Program-made: the position numbers and the translations under genes
NCBI GenBank assembly: GCA_913050105.1
Contig: CAJWZN010000068.1
Location: 1-6,785 of the forward strand
From: an uncultured Synechococcus sp.
GTDB lineage: Bacteria; Cyanobacteriota; Cyanobacteriia; PCC-6307; Cyanobiaceae
Length of the DNA: 6,785 nucleotides
Direction of reading: 5' to 3'
The notes under the pieces: generated by a model
What the model was told of the DNA's origin: nothing
Database searches by the model: none
What the model saw: only the letters and a program-made list of their open reading frames with translations
Shown here: positions 1 through 6,143 of the stretch, piece by piece
How the letters are laid out: each line of letters opens with the position of its first letter
How positions within the stretch are numbered: the stretch's first letter is position 1

Positions 1-1
1 C

Positions 2-280
2 ATCAACCTGCTGAACGATTCCTGCCGCTGCTTCCGCCTGAACCTCGTGGAGGGAATGGAGCCGGATCGGGACAGGATCTCAGCCTTTGTTGAACGCTCC
101 CTGATGTTGGTGACAGCACTCACTCCCGAGATCGGCTACGAGTTATCGAGCGCAATCGCACAACATGCCCACAGAGAGGGGCTCAGCTTGAGGGAAGCAG
201 GCATCCAACTTGGGCACATCACTCCCGAACGCTTTGACGCCCTCATGGATCCAGCTGTCATGGCGCGACCCCGCACCTGA
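2..280 (+). CDS. fumC: Fumarate hydratase class II, C-terminal part (5' end outside window)
   Basis: This is the C-terminal 92 codons of class II fumarase, the homotetrameric, iron-independent cytosolic enzyme that interconverts fumarate and L-malate in the TCA cycle. The frame is open from base 2 and ends at TGA 278-280. Recognisable family blocks are INLLNDSCRCF at the left edge, then ERSLMLVTALTPEIGY, then the C-terminal domain pattern AHREGLSLREAGIQLGHITPERFD, which matches the usual end of FumC (tLkeaa.eLG.lt.eeFd). The gene ends a few residues after this motif, as is normal, so the 3' end looks intact. The active-site regions and signature motif lie upstream and cannot be checked. A GTG at 47 would open a shorter reading frame, but homology continues upstream of it, so it is not the start. 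The other superfamily members (argininosuccinate lyase, adenylosuccinate lyase, aspartase) are less likely; aspartase is the closest alternative. Confidence 0.93.
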   Translation: MNLLNDSCRCFRLNLVEGMEPDRDRISAFVERSLMLVTALTPEIGYELSSAIAQHAHREGLSLREAGIQLGHITPERFDALMDPAVMARPRT

Positions 281-310
281 CATCAAGTGGCCCGTTCCGT
301 CGCGGGGTTG
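266..310. terminator. Possible bidirectional stem across the fumC/helicase convergent stops
   Basis: Bases 266-274 (CGACCCCGC) can pair with 302-310 (GCGGGGTTG). This gives a 9-bp stem with one G-T wobble and a core of 7 perfect pairs. The loop is about 27 nt and holds both stop codons. The two genes converge with only 2 nt between them, so any terminator has to lie inside coding sequence, as this stem does. There is no T-tract on either side and the loop is long, so it is not a classical intrinsic terminator. It may be chance pairing in GC-rich DNA. Confidence 0.2.
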
Positions 311-3033
311 GTTCCAGCTGCCTGGTTGTGAAGATCCTCCGCTTCGGCAACCGGGAAACGGTTAATGGCGCGAAGGGCCTGGCGGGCATGACTGCGGAGC
401 TGGTCACTGATGGCTTCGCAGTAATTCACCTGTGCCAACAGATCGACGGTGCGACGCATGATCCGCACAACATCACCCTCATCCAGTGAGGTGTTGGCGA
501 TCAGATCGGTCCAGTCGGTGCCACGGGCCCATGCCTCCACCAGACCCATCAGCTCCGGTTCCCACCAGGCCGGCACCACTACACCGTGGCTCTCCTGAGC
601 TCGGAGCAATTCACGGCGCAGACCGGAGAGATCCTGCAGTGCTTCTTCTGCAGACGGCGGAGGTGGAAAACCACTCCATAGATCAGGGCGGTTGACTTCC
701 GTGCTGATGGCCTCGAACACTGCCGCCAGATCTGGAGGGGAGAGTTCATCGAGGTGGCCACTCATCAGGGCCAGACCAAGCCAAAGTTCGTTGTCGCCAC
801 GCAGGGCGGCCACCGTGCGACCGATCTCCGTTGGGTCAAGGCCATCCAAACAGCCAAATTGCCGAAGGATGTCCATCAGAGACAGAAACGTCTCCCAATG
901 GCGGTTGGAACGGTGATGGAGCAGTCTTTGACGCTCTTCGATCTCATTCTCAAGCTCCTCCATCCGACGGCGATGCTTTTTGAGCTGCTTGCGGTCTCCC
1001 CAGCGATGAGCGGGATGCTGTTGCTGTTGATCTTCGAGATCACGCACCGCGTGAGCCTGAGCCAGCACCTCTCCGGCCAGGTCGTACTGAGGCGTGGTCA
1101 TGTCGTGGCGACGAGCCATGTGCGCCACCGCCAGAGCGAGACCACCACTGGCCTGATCCCCATGGCGCAGCTCACCCGCCCTGCTCAGGTCAGGTGCCGA
1201 CACACCACTGACCTGAAGGCAGCTGAGTTCGGCGTGAATGCTCACGACGGATTGACAGGGCAGGAGGACCCAGAGGTTGTCGTCAGTGAGGCAAAGCAAC
1301 AGGGGGAACTGACCAGGGCCGTCCACCTTGTCAACAATCACCGCAGGCGCAACCCGACCTTTCAGCTGGGGTGATTTCAGGCTGATCAATGTGCCAGTAC
1401 TCGCGAACTGGAGAGCCATGGTTAGCTCGTTGGCCAGCGTCTCCTCGGCCTGCTGCTGAAGAATCCTCAGCAGGCGACGCTCTTCGCGCAAACGTCCGCG
1501 AAGCTTCTCGTACGCCTCAAAGTCCTCCCAGGGGATGTCACCGGCAACTCCTTCCAGCTGACCCAGTTGCAGCCTTAACTGCGCAAGCAGATCCTCTTCG
1601 TCGACAAGATCCAGACCAGCCAGATAGCGACCAAAACTGCGTTCAACCAGATCGCGGGCCTTGGCCAGGTCATGACGCTGCAGCAGGTTGAGCACCATGC
1701 CGTAGCTCGGGGTGAACTGGCTCACCAAGGGATCCGACGGACTGGTGGCGAGCTGGCCCGCTTCGCGCACCCCTTCGAAACGGCTCTGCACGGTGACCAC
1801 ATAACCGCGTGAATCCAGACCACGCCTTCCCGCCCGGCCGGCCATCTGCAGGAACTCACTTCCCATGAGCGGCCGGTGACCTCGCTCCGTGCGCTTGGAG
1901 AGCGACGCAATCACGGTGCTGCGGGCCGGCATGTTGATGCCTGCGGCAAGGGTTTCCGTGGCAAAGACCACCTTCACCAGACCCAGCTGGAACAGCTCCT
2001 CAATCAACTCTTTCCATGCCGGAAGGACACCGGCGTGATGGGCAGCGACCCCACGTACAAGGGCATCGGCGTGAATACCGTCCCGAACCGCTTCCGGATT
2101 GTTGTCTGTGTAGATCTTGAGCCTGGCGCTGATCCGCAACTGCTCGTCTTTCGTGACGAGGCATTGCCCCCCAAGATCACGCACCGCCTTGTCGCAGCCG
2201 CGACGGCTGAAGATGAAATAGATCGCGGGGAGCATGTCCCGCTCGGCCATCTGAGCCACCACAAAACTGATCGGTGGGGGCTCAGGCTGAGGCGGTCGGG
2301 ATGGGCGGCCTTTGCGCTTCTGCCCCTTGGGAGCACGCCAAACCTTGCAGTTGGGATGCAGCCCCGTGCCGGCATCATTCAGCAGGGGATGCAAACCCTT
2401 GGCGCTGCAGAAGCTGAACTGCAACGGAACGGGCCGGTAGTCGCTCACCACAAGAGTGGTGGGTCCATGCACTTTCTCAATCCAGTCAGTGAGCTGACCG
2501 GCATTGGCAACCGTGGCGGAAAGGGCCAACAGCTGAACCGGGGGAGGGCAGTGAATGATGGATTCCTCCCAGACCGTGCCCCGCTGGGAATCATTCATGT
2601 AGTGGCATTCATCAAGCACCACCGCTTCAACATCGGCGAGCGGATCATCACGTTCATCCGCTTCGGCGTAGAGCATGTTCCGGAAGATCTCCGTGGTCAT
2701 CACCACGATCGAAGCCTCTCGATTCACACTCAGATCACCGGTCATCAGACCAACGTTCTGATCGCCGAACTGCTCCCGGAAATCCCGAAGCTTCTGATTG
2801 GAGAGAGCCTTCAGCGGAGTTGTGTAAAACACCTTCTGGCCATGGGCCAAGGCGCGATAGATGGCGTACTCACCCACCAGCGTCTTGCCTGAACCCGTTG
2901 GCGCGCTGACCACAACGGAATGTCCCTGATTCAGTGCTGCTATGGCATCCAGCTGAAAGTCATCCAGCGGGAAAGGGAAAATCGCAGACGGGTCAAGACC
3001 GGACGTCGCTGCTTCTGTATCCGGCTTGATCAT
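283..3033 (-). CDS. Ski2-like DEAD/DEAH-box RNA helicase with DSHCT domain
   Basis: This 916-aa superfamily 2 helicase belongs to the Ski2/Mtr4 group, ATP-dependent 3'-5' RNA unwinding enzymes. Helicase motifs in order: Walker A APTGSGKT (44-51), motif Ia TTPLKALSNQ (71-80), TGDLSVN (98-104), motif II DECH (141-144), motif III SAT (172-174), motif IV region YFIFSRRGCD (272-281), motif V FATETLAAGINMPAR (357-371) and motif VI QMAGRAGRRG (396-405). All catalytic residues are present. A linker at about 233-254 is rich in Lys, Arg and Pro. Residues 680-712 are highly charged and look like a coiled coil. The C-terminal 160 or so residues match the DSHCT helical domain, with DEGDVVRIMRRTVDLLAQV at 851-869. 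The ATG at 3033 follows AGGA with a spacing of about 7 nt. The closest relative of known role is plant chloroplast ISE2, needed for plastid RNA processing. A role in rRNA/mRNA maturation or decay here is inference. No frameshift is seen. Confidence 0.95.
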   Translation of the reverse strand: MIKPDTEAATSGLDPSAIFPFPLDDFQLDAIAALNQGHSVVVSAPTGSGKTLVGEYAIYRALAHGQKVFYTTPLKALSNQKLRDFREQFGDQNVGLMTGDLSVNREASIVVMTTEIFRNMLYAEADERDDPLADVEAVVLDECHYMNDSQRGTVWEESIIHCPPPVQLLALSATVANAGQLTDWIEKVHGPTTLVVSDYRPVPLQFSFCSAKGLHPLLNDAGTGLHPNCKVWRAPKGQKRKGRPSRPPQPEPPPISFVVAQMAERDMLPAIYFIFSRRGCDKAVRDLGGQCLVTKDEQLRISARLKIYTDNNPEAVRDGIHADALVRGVAAHHAGVLPAWKELIEELFQLGLVKVVFATETLAAGINMPARSTVIASLSKRTERGHRPLMGSEFLQMAGRAGRRGLDSRGYVVTVQSRFEGVREAGQLATSPSDPLVSQFTPSYGMVLNLLQRHDLAKARDLVERSFGRYLAGLDLVDEEDLLAQLRLQLGQLEGVAGDIPWEDFEAYEKLRGRLREERRLLRILQQQAEETLANELTMALQFASTGTLISLKSPQLKGRVAPAVIVDKVDGPGQFPLLLCLTDDNLWVLLPCQSVVSIHAELSCLQVSGVSAPDLSRAGELRHGDQASGGLALAVAHMARRHDMTTPQYDLAGEVLAQAHAVRDLEDQQQQHPAHRWGDRKQLKKHRRRMEELENEIEERQRLLHHRSNRHWETFLSLMDILRQFGCLDGLDPTEIGRTVAALRGDNELWLGLALMSGHLDELSPPDLAAVFEAISTEVNRPDLWSGFPPPPSAEEALQDLSGLRRELLRAQESHGVVVPAWWEPELMGLVEAWARGTDWTDLIANTSLDEGDVVRIMRRTVDLLAQVNYCEAISDQLRSHARQALRAINRFPVAEAEDLHNQAAGTNPATERAT

Positions 3034-3125
3034 GGCTAGATCCTAAAGATCGAGCCCAATGGAAGAACTGAGGTGACAGAGCCAGTGAGCCGGTGCCATG
3101 ACATGGGAGTGAACGCGACAACGCC
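3034..3125. promoter_or_regulatory. 92-nt divergent spacer, helicase / 74-aa protein
   Basis: The spacer separates two genes transcribed away from each other, so it should hold both promoters and 5' leaders. I find no convincing -35/-10 pair on either strand. On the minus strand AGGA (about 3041-3044) lies at ribosome-binding distance from the helicase ATG. A perfect inverted repeat, CCATG-A-CATGG, occupies 3096-3106, and CCATGG recurs at 3124-3129 over the start of the small gene. An imperfect GATC-CTAAA-GATC repeat lies at about 3040-3052. Regulatory function is inferred from position only. Confidence 0.35.
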
Positions 3126-3350
3126 ATGGCAGGGACTGGACAATTGCGGGACGTGCTGACGGAGGAACGCTTGATCGATGCTCTGCGGGGATGTTCCAGC
3201 ACTGAGGAGTTGATGACCCTGGAGCAACGGTTGGCTGATGAGCCCGATGCTCCAGCCCTGTTCGACTGGATCTGCAACATGTTGGTGTCCCGTCGACTGT
3301 CCCGGGGGTTGGCAGCCCGGTTGCTCAGTCAGTTGCATCGCGGGGGGTAG
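3126..3350 (+). CDS. Small hypothetical protein, 74 aa
   Basis: I do not recognise a named family. The predicted product is soluble and probably all-helical: an amphipathic stretch LTEERLIDALRGCSSTEEL (about 11-29), an acidic middle (EQRLADEPDAP), then DWICNMLVSRRLSRGLAARLL near the C-terminus. There is no signal peptide or membrane segment. Two cysteines (24 and 51) do not form a CxxC motif. Codon use resembles the neighbours, and the reading looks protein-like, unlike the overlapping minus-strand frames. The ATG at 3126 is the only ATG after the in-frame TGA at 3099-3101, but it has a poor ribosome-binding site (GGGAG lies 16 nt upstream). A TTG at codon 16 (3171) is preceded by GGAGGA with a 4-nt gap and is an alternative start giving 59 aa. 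The last 26 nt overlap the 3' end of the convergent transporter gene. It has its own divergent leader, so it is probably a single-gene unit. Confidence 0.68.
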   Translation: MAGTGQLRDVLTEERLIDALRGCSSTEELMTLEQRLADEPDAPALFDWICNMLVSRRLSRGLAARLLSQLHRGG

Positions 3351-4263
3351 TGGGATTTCTACGGCGCCACCAACCGGCAAGAGCACTCCCCAGCATGCAG
3401 TGCACCACGGCGGAAATGGCTCCAGGAAGAGCTGTGAGCGGACTGACGAAACCACCACTGCGCGCCAGAACCACTGCCAAGCCCGAGTTCTGCATGCCCA
3501 CTTCAATGCTGATGGTGCGTTGCGCCGCCACCGATTCACCCGTCAGACGGGCAATGAAAAGGCCCAGCCCAAAGCCTCCAGCGTGCAGCATCAGACAAGC
3601 CAGCAACAGCAGCAGTCCCTGATCCAGGAGCAGCTGGCGCTGACTTCCCACAACACTGGCAACAATCATCACGATGGCGAGCACTGAAATCGGTGGCATC
3701 ACCGGCTCCACCCGCCTTGCAAGTGAAGGCAAACCCTGCTTGAGCAACACACCGCAGGCCACCGGTACCAACACCACCTGCAGAACGCGCAACAACAGCA
3801 GCCAGCCATTCACCGGCACGTACTGACTCGCCAGCAATTCAGTCAACCGCGGGGTGAACAGCACAGCCGCCAGGGTGCTGAGACTGGTCATGACAACCGA
3901 CAGAGCCACGTCAGCACGGGCGATCAATGCCACGACATTGCTCGCGGTTCCACCGGGGCAGCACCCGACCAGAATCAGCCCAACCGCCAAAGGAGCCGGC
4001 AAGCGCAGAAGAGCTGCAATGGCCGCGGCCAAGGCAGGCATCACAGCGAATTGCGCAATCACACCCACCAACGCTGGACGCGGTTGCCGACCCACCCGCA
4101 GAAAGTCATCAGGGGAAAGCCCGAGGCCCATTCCAAGCATGATCACGCCAAGCCCCAGGGTGATCCACATCCCGCTGAACCAGGTGAACAATCCGGGGTG
4201 AACCAGAGCCAGAACTGAGCCCAGCAAGGTCCACAACGGAAAGAGCGTCGTGAAGCGCTCCAT
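3325..4263 (-). CDS. BASS-family (bile acid:sodium symporter-like) transporter
   Basis: This inner-membrane protein of about 312 aa has roughly nine or ten hydrophobic segments and hardly any extramembrane domain, as expected for BASS (PF01758). Two family motifs are clear: CCPGGTASN (101-109) and ISIEVGMQNSG (251-261). By comparison with the Neisseria ASBT homologue, the Ser-Asn pair and the Glu-Val-x-Met-Gln string are where the two sodium ions bind, and a Gln at about 71 fits the remaining ligand. Sodium-coupled uptake of an organic anion is therefore likely. Family substrates include bile acids, pyruvate and pantoate; this one cannot be read from sequence. The start is set at ATG 4263 because Met-Glu-Arg-Phe opens directly into the first membrane segment and GAGAG lies just upstream. 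A GTG at 4269 and a TTG at 4275 are in frame, the latter giving 316 aa. The C-terminus is basic (WWRRR), consistent with a cytoplasmic tail. The gene is divergent from bioF. Confidence 0.92.
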   Translation of the reverse strand: MERFTTLFPLWTLLGSVLALVHPGLFTWFSGMWITLGLGVIMLGMGLGLSPDDFLRVGRQPRPALVGVIAQFAVMPALAAAIAALLRLPAPLAVGLILVGCCPGGTASNVVALIARADVALSVVMTSLSTLAAVLFTPRLTELLASQYVPVNGWLLLLRVLQVVLVPVACGVLLKQGLPSLARRVEPVMPPISVLAIVMIVASVVGSQRQLLLDQGLLLLLACLMLHAGGFGLGLFIARLTGESVAAQRTISIEVGMQNSGLAVVLARSGGFVSPLTALPGAISAVVHCMLGSALAGWWRRRNPTTPRDATD

Positions 4264-4323
4264 GGTCACTCTCAACCGTCGAAACTTCCATCCTCACCGC
4301 CGGCGGGCATCCAGACTGACGAG
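4264..4323. promoter_or_regulatory. 60-nt divergent spacer, transporter / bioF operon
   Basis: This short spacer must contain, or overlap, the promoters of the transporter and of the biotin operon unless they lie inside the genes. Its middle carries a perfect 10-bp palindrome, CCGCCGGCGG (4297-4306). No sequence resembling the E. coli BirA operator (TTGTAAACC and its inverted half) or the BioR box (TTATCTATAA) is visible, and no clear -10 box. Before the bioF ATG there is only a weak GACGAG. Regulatory function is inferred from layout. Confidence 0.35.
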
Positions 4324-5454
4324 ATGGCAACCCTCGATCCAGCACGGCGCCGCACGATGCACAGCTGGAGAACGGGTCCAGAGGCCTGGACCCTGCAACG
4401 GGACGGGCCTAGCCCCGGCGCACCATTGATCGACCTTGCCAGTAATGACTACCTCGGCCTCAGTCGCCATTCCAACTTGATCGAAGCCGCCACGAAGGCG
4501 GTTCGCGACGACGGGAGCGGAGCCGGTGGGTCGAGGCTTGTGACAGGTAGCCGGCCGCGCCACAGACGACTGGAACGTGAGCTTGGTGAATGGCTTGGAC
4601 GAGATTCAGTCCTGCTGTTCCCCAGCGGTTTTCAAGCCAACATCGCTGCGGTATGCCTTCTTGCTGATCGCCACAGCACCGTTCTGGCAGACCGACTGAT
4701 CCACCATTCACTTCTTGTCGGGGTTCAGGCCAGCGGTGCTCGGTTGCAGCGCTTTCGCCACAACGACCTGATCGATCTGGAACGCCGGCTCAGCAAGCTC
4801 GACTCAGGCCAGGGCTCCGTTCTGGTGATCAGCGAGAGCCTCTTCAGTATGGAAGGCACCAGCCCGGATATGGATGGCCTGGTGGATCTCTGCCATCGCT
4901 TCGGAGTCCAGCTGCTGTTGGATGAAGCCCATGCCCTGGGGGTGCTCGGTCCTGAGGGCCGCGGCCTTGGCTTTGGCCGCGGCGGGATCGATCTGATCAG
5001 TGGCACCTTTGGCAAAGCTTTCGGCAGTGGTGGCGCCTTCCTGGCCTGCGATGCCGCGCTGGGCGACAAGCTGTTGCAATCCAGCGGCGCCTTTCGATAC
5101 ACAACCGCTCTTGCCCCGGCGCTGGTTGGCGCCGCGCAGGCCGCCTTGGACCTGATCCGCTTGAATCACGGCTGGGGGGAGCAGCTGATTCAACGCAGTG
5201 GTCAGTGGCGTGAAGCATTCATGGCCGCAGGCTGGCGACGACCCGATGGATACGGCCAGGTCTTGCCTGTGGTGATCGGTGCGGATGGTGCTGCACTGGA
5301 GGCTCAGGCTGAGCTGGAGCAGGCAGGTTTGCTGGCTGTTGCGATCCGGCCTCCCACGGTGCCCGAGGGCACCGCTCGGCTCCGATTGGTGCTGAGGCGT
5401 GACCTGCCGGAGGAGACACTGGATCGCTTGCTGCAGATGCTTCCAAGCCGATGA
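4324..5454 (+). CDS. bioF: 8-amino-7-oxononanoate synthase (KAPA synthase)
   Basis: BioF is a cytosolic, dimeric, PLP-dependent enzyme of the alpha-oxoamine synthase family. It condenses pimeloyl-ACP (or pimeloyl-CoA) with L-alanine, releasing CO2, to make 8-amino-7-oxononanoate, the first step of biotin ring assembly. The 376 aa are close to the 384 of E. coli BioF. Visible landmarks are SNDYLGL (40-46), GSGAGGSRLVTG (64-75), SGFQAN (101-106), His127 that stacks on PLP, FSMEG (174-178), DEAHALG (200-206) with Asp200 and His203, and GTFGKAFGS (227-235) with the Schiff-base lysine Lys231 and Thr228. IRPPTVPEGT (341-350) carries the C-terminal substrate-contacting Thr. All expected catalytic residues are there. 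It heads an operon: its TGA shares bases with the ATG of the esterase gene in a 4-nt overlap. 2-amino-3-ketobutyrate CoA ligase and 5-aminolevulinate synthase are related, but the biotin neighbours make BioF nearly certain. Confidence 0.97.
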   Translation: MATLDPARRRTMHSWRTGPEAWTLQRDGPSPGAPLIDLASNDYLGLSRHSNLIEAATKAVRDDGSGAGGSRLVTGSRPRHRRLERELGEWLGRDSVLLFPSGFQANIAAVCLLADRHSTVLADRLIHHSLLVGVQASGARLQRFRHNDLIDLERRLSKLDSGQGSVLVISESLFSMEGTSPDMDGLVDLCHRFGVQLLLDEAHALGVLGPEGRGLGFGRGGIDLISGTFGKAFGSGGAFLACDAALGDKLLQSSGAFRYTTALAPALVGAAQAALDLIRLNHGWGEQLIQRSGQWREAFMAAGWRRPDGYGQVLPVVIGADGAALEAQAELEQAGLLAVAIRPPTVPEGTARLRLVLRRDLPEETLDRLLQMLPSR

Positions 5455-6143
5455 GGCAAGTGATCGCAGCACACGGCTGGGCTGGAGACGCATCGATCTG
5501 GAAAGCCTGGCAACGGGGATTTGAGGCTCAGGGCTGGCGATGGCAATCCGCAGAACGTGGCTACAGCGGCCAGCCTTGTCTACTGCCGATCTGGTCCAGC
5601 CAAGCCGAACAGCGACTGGTGATCTGCCATTCCCTTGGACTGCACCTTCTCACCCCCACCACACTTGCTGCGGCACAAGCCATCGTGATCCTCGGAGGCT
5701 TTGCCGCATTTGTTCCCCCCGGAGCTCCCGGACGCCCACAGGCAAAAGCTCTGCGGGGCATGGCCGACCGATTGGGGACCTCTGGGGAAGAGTCGATGCT
5801 GCGGAAATTTCTTGATCGCTGCGCTTCTCCGCTGCCGGCGACAGCACTGCCTCCCCATCCAGTGGTCTCCAAGCTGGACACATCGGGCCGTCAGCGCCTC
5901 CGAAACGACCTGTCCCTTCTGCGCAACTGTGCCGATCTGCCGGAAGGATGGCCAAAGTTGGCGCGAACACTTGTAATTCAGGGAGAGCAGGACGCGATCG
6001 TTTGCACCGAAAGCCAGGAGCTTTTGCTGAGACTGCTGGAGCAGCAGCCCACCGAAGTGGTCCGACTGCCTGATCACGGTCATGCACTGATCACCCCTGC
6101 TGTACTGAAACGGGTCATGACCTGGATCGAGACAAGGCCATGA
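5451..6143 (+). CDS. bioK: BioK-like pimeloyl-ACP methyl ester esterase (alpha/beta hydrolase)
   Basis: This 230-aa alpha/beta hydrolase lies between bioF and bioC. The likely reaction is hydrolysis of pimeloyl-ACP methyl ester to pimeloyl-ACP and methanol, which ends the BioC-started chain and supplies BioF. A triad can be placed: Ser61 in the elbow Cys-His-Ser-Leu-Gly (59-63), Asp181 in GEQDAIV, and His211 in DHGHALI. HGWAGDASIW (8-17) resembles the BioH oxyanion region HGW. The first glycine of the usual GxSxG is replaced by Cys59. The segment from about 85 to 165 would be the lid that contacts ACP. At 230 aa it is a little shorter than E. coli BioH (256). BioK is the name given to the esterase that takes the BioH role in marine Synechococcus/Prochlorococcus. 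I assign it from gene position and triad, not from an alignment, so the function is firmer than the symbol. It overlaps both neighbours by 4 nt (ATGA), and no strong ribosome-binding site precedes it. Confidence 0.85.
   Translation: MRQVIAAHGWAGDASIWKAWQRGFEAQGWRWQSAERGYSGQPCLLPIWSSQAEQRLVICHSLGLHLLTPTTLAAAQAIVILGGFAAFVPPGAPGRPQAKALRGMADRLGTSGEESMLRKFLDRCASPLPATALPPHPVVSKLDTSGRQRLRNDLSLLRNCADLPEGWPKLARTLVIQGEQDAIVCTESQELLLRLLEQQPTEVVRLPDHGHALITPAVLKRVMTWIETRP

Noticed and set aside
754..1374. A 206-aa + strand frame inside the helicase C-terminal half
   Set aside because: Antisense shadow of the helicase; no recognisable motif and no support from context.
1876..2892. A 338-aa open frame on the + strand, antisense to the helicase
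   Set aside because: It lies wholly inside the helicase gene, whose motifs are complete. The translation has no domain-like pattern, and long antisense frames are common in GC-rich genes.
3039..3046. TAGGAT on the minus strand as a -10 box for the helicase
   Set aside because: It is so near the ATG that the message would be nearly leaderless, no -35 partner is present, and the same bases serve better as the ribosome-binding site.
3098..3112. A four-codon upstream frame (ATG ACA TGG GAG TGA) before the 74-aa gene
   Set aside because: Too short to tell from chance, with no ribosome-binding site and no evidence that it lies on the transcript.
3036..3539. Minus-strand frames (167 aa, and 95 aa at 2993-3280) crossing the helicase/small-gene spacer
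   Set aside because: They overlap the transporter gene in another frame, are antisense to the better-looking 74-aa gene, and read as unstructured sequence rich in Trp, Arg and Pro.
4804..5493. A 229-aa minus-strand frame under bioF
   Set aside because: Antisense shadow of bioF, which has every expected active-site residue.
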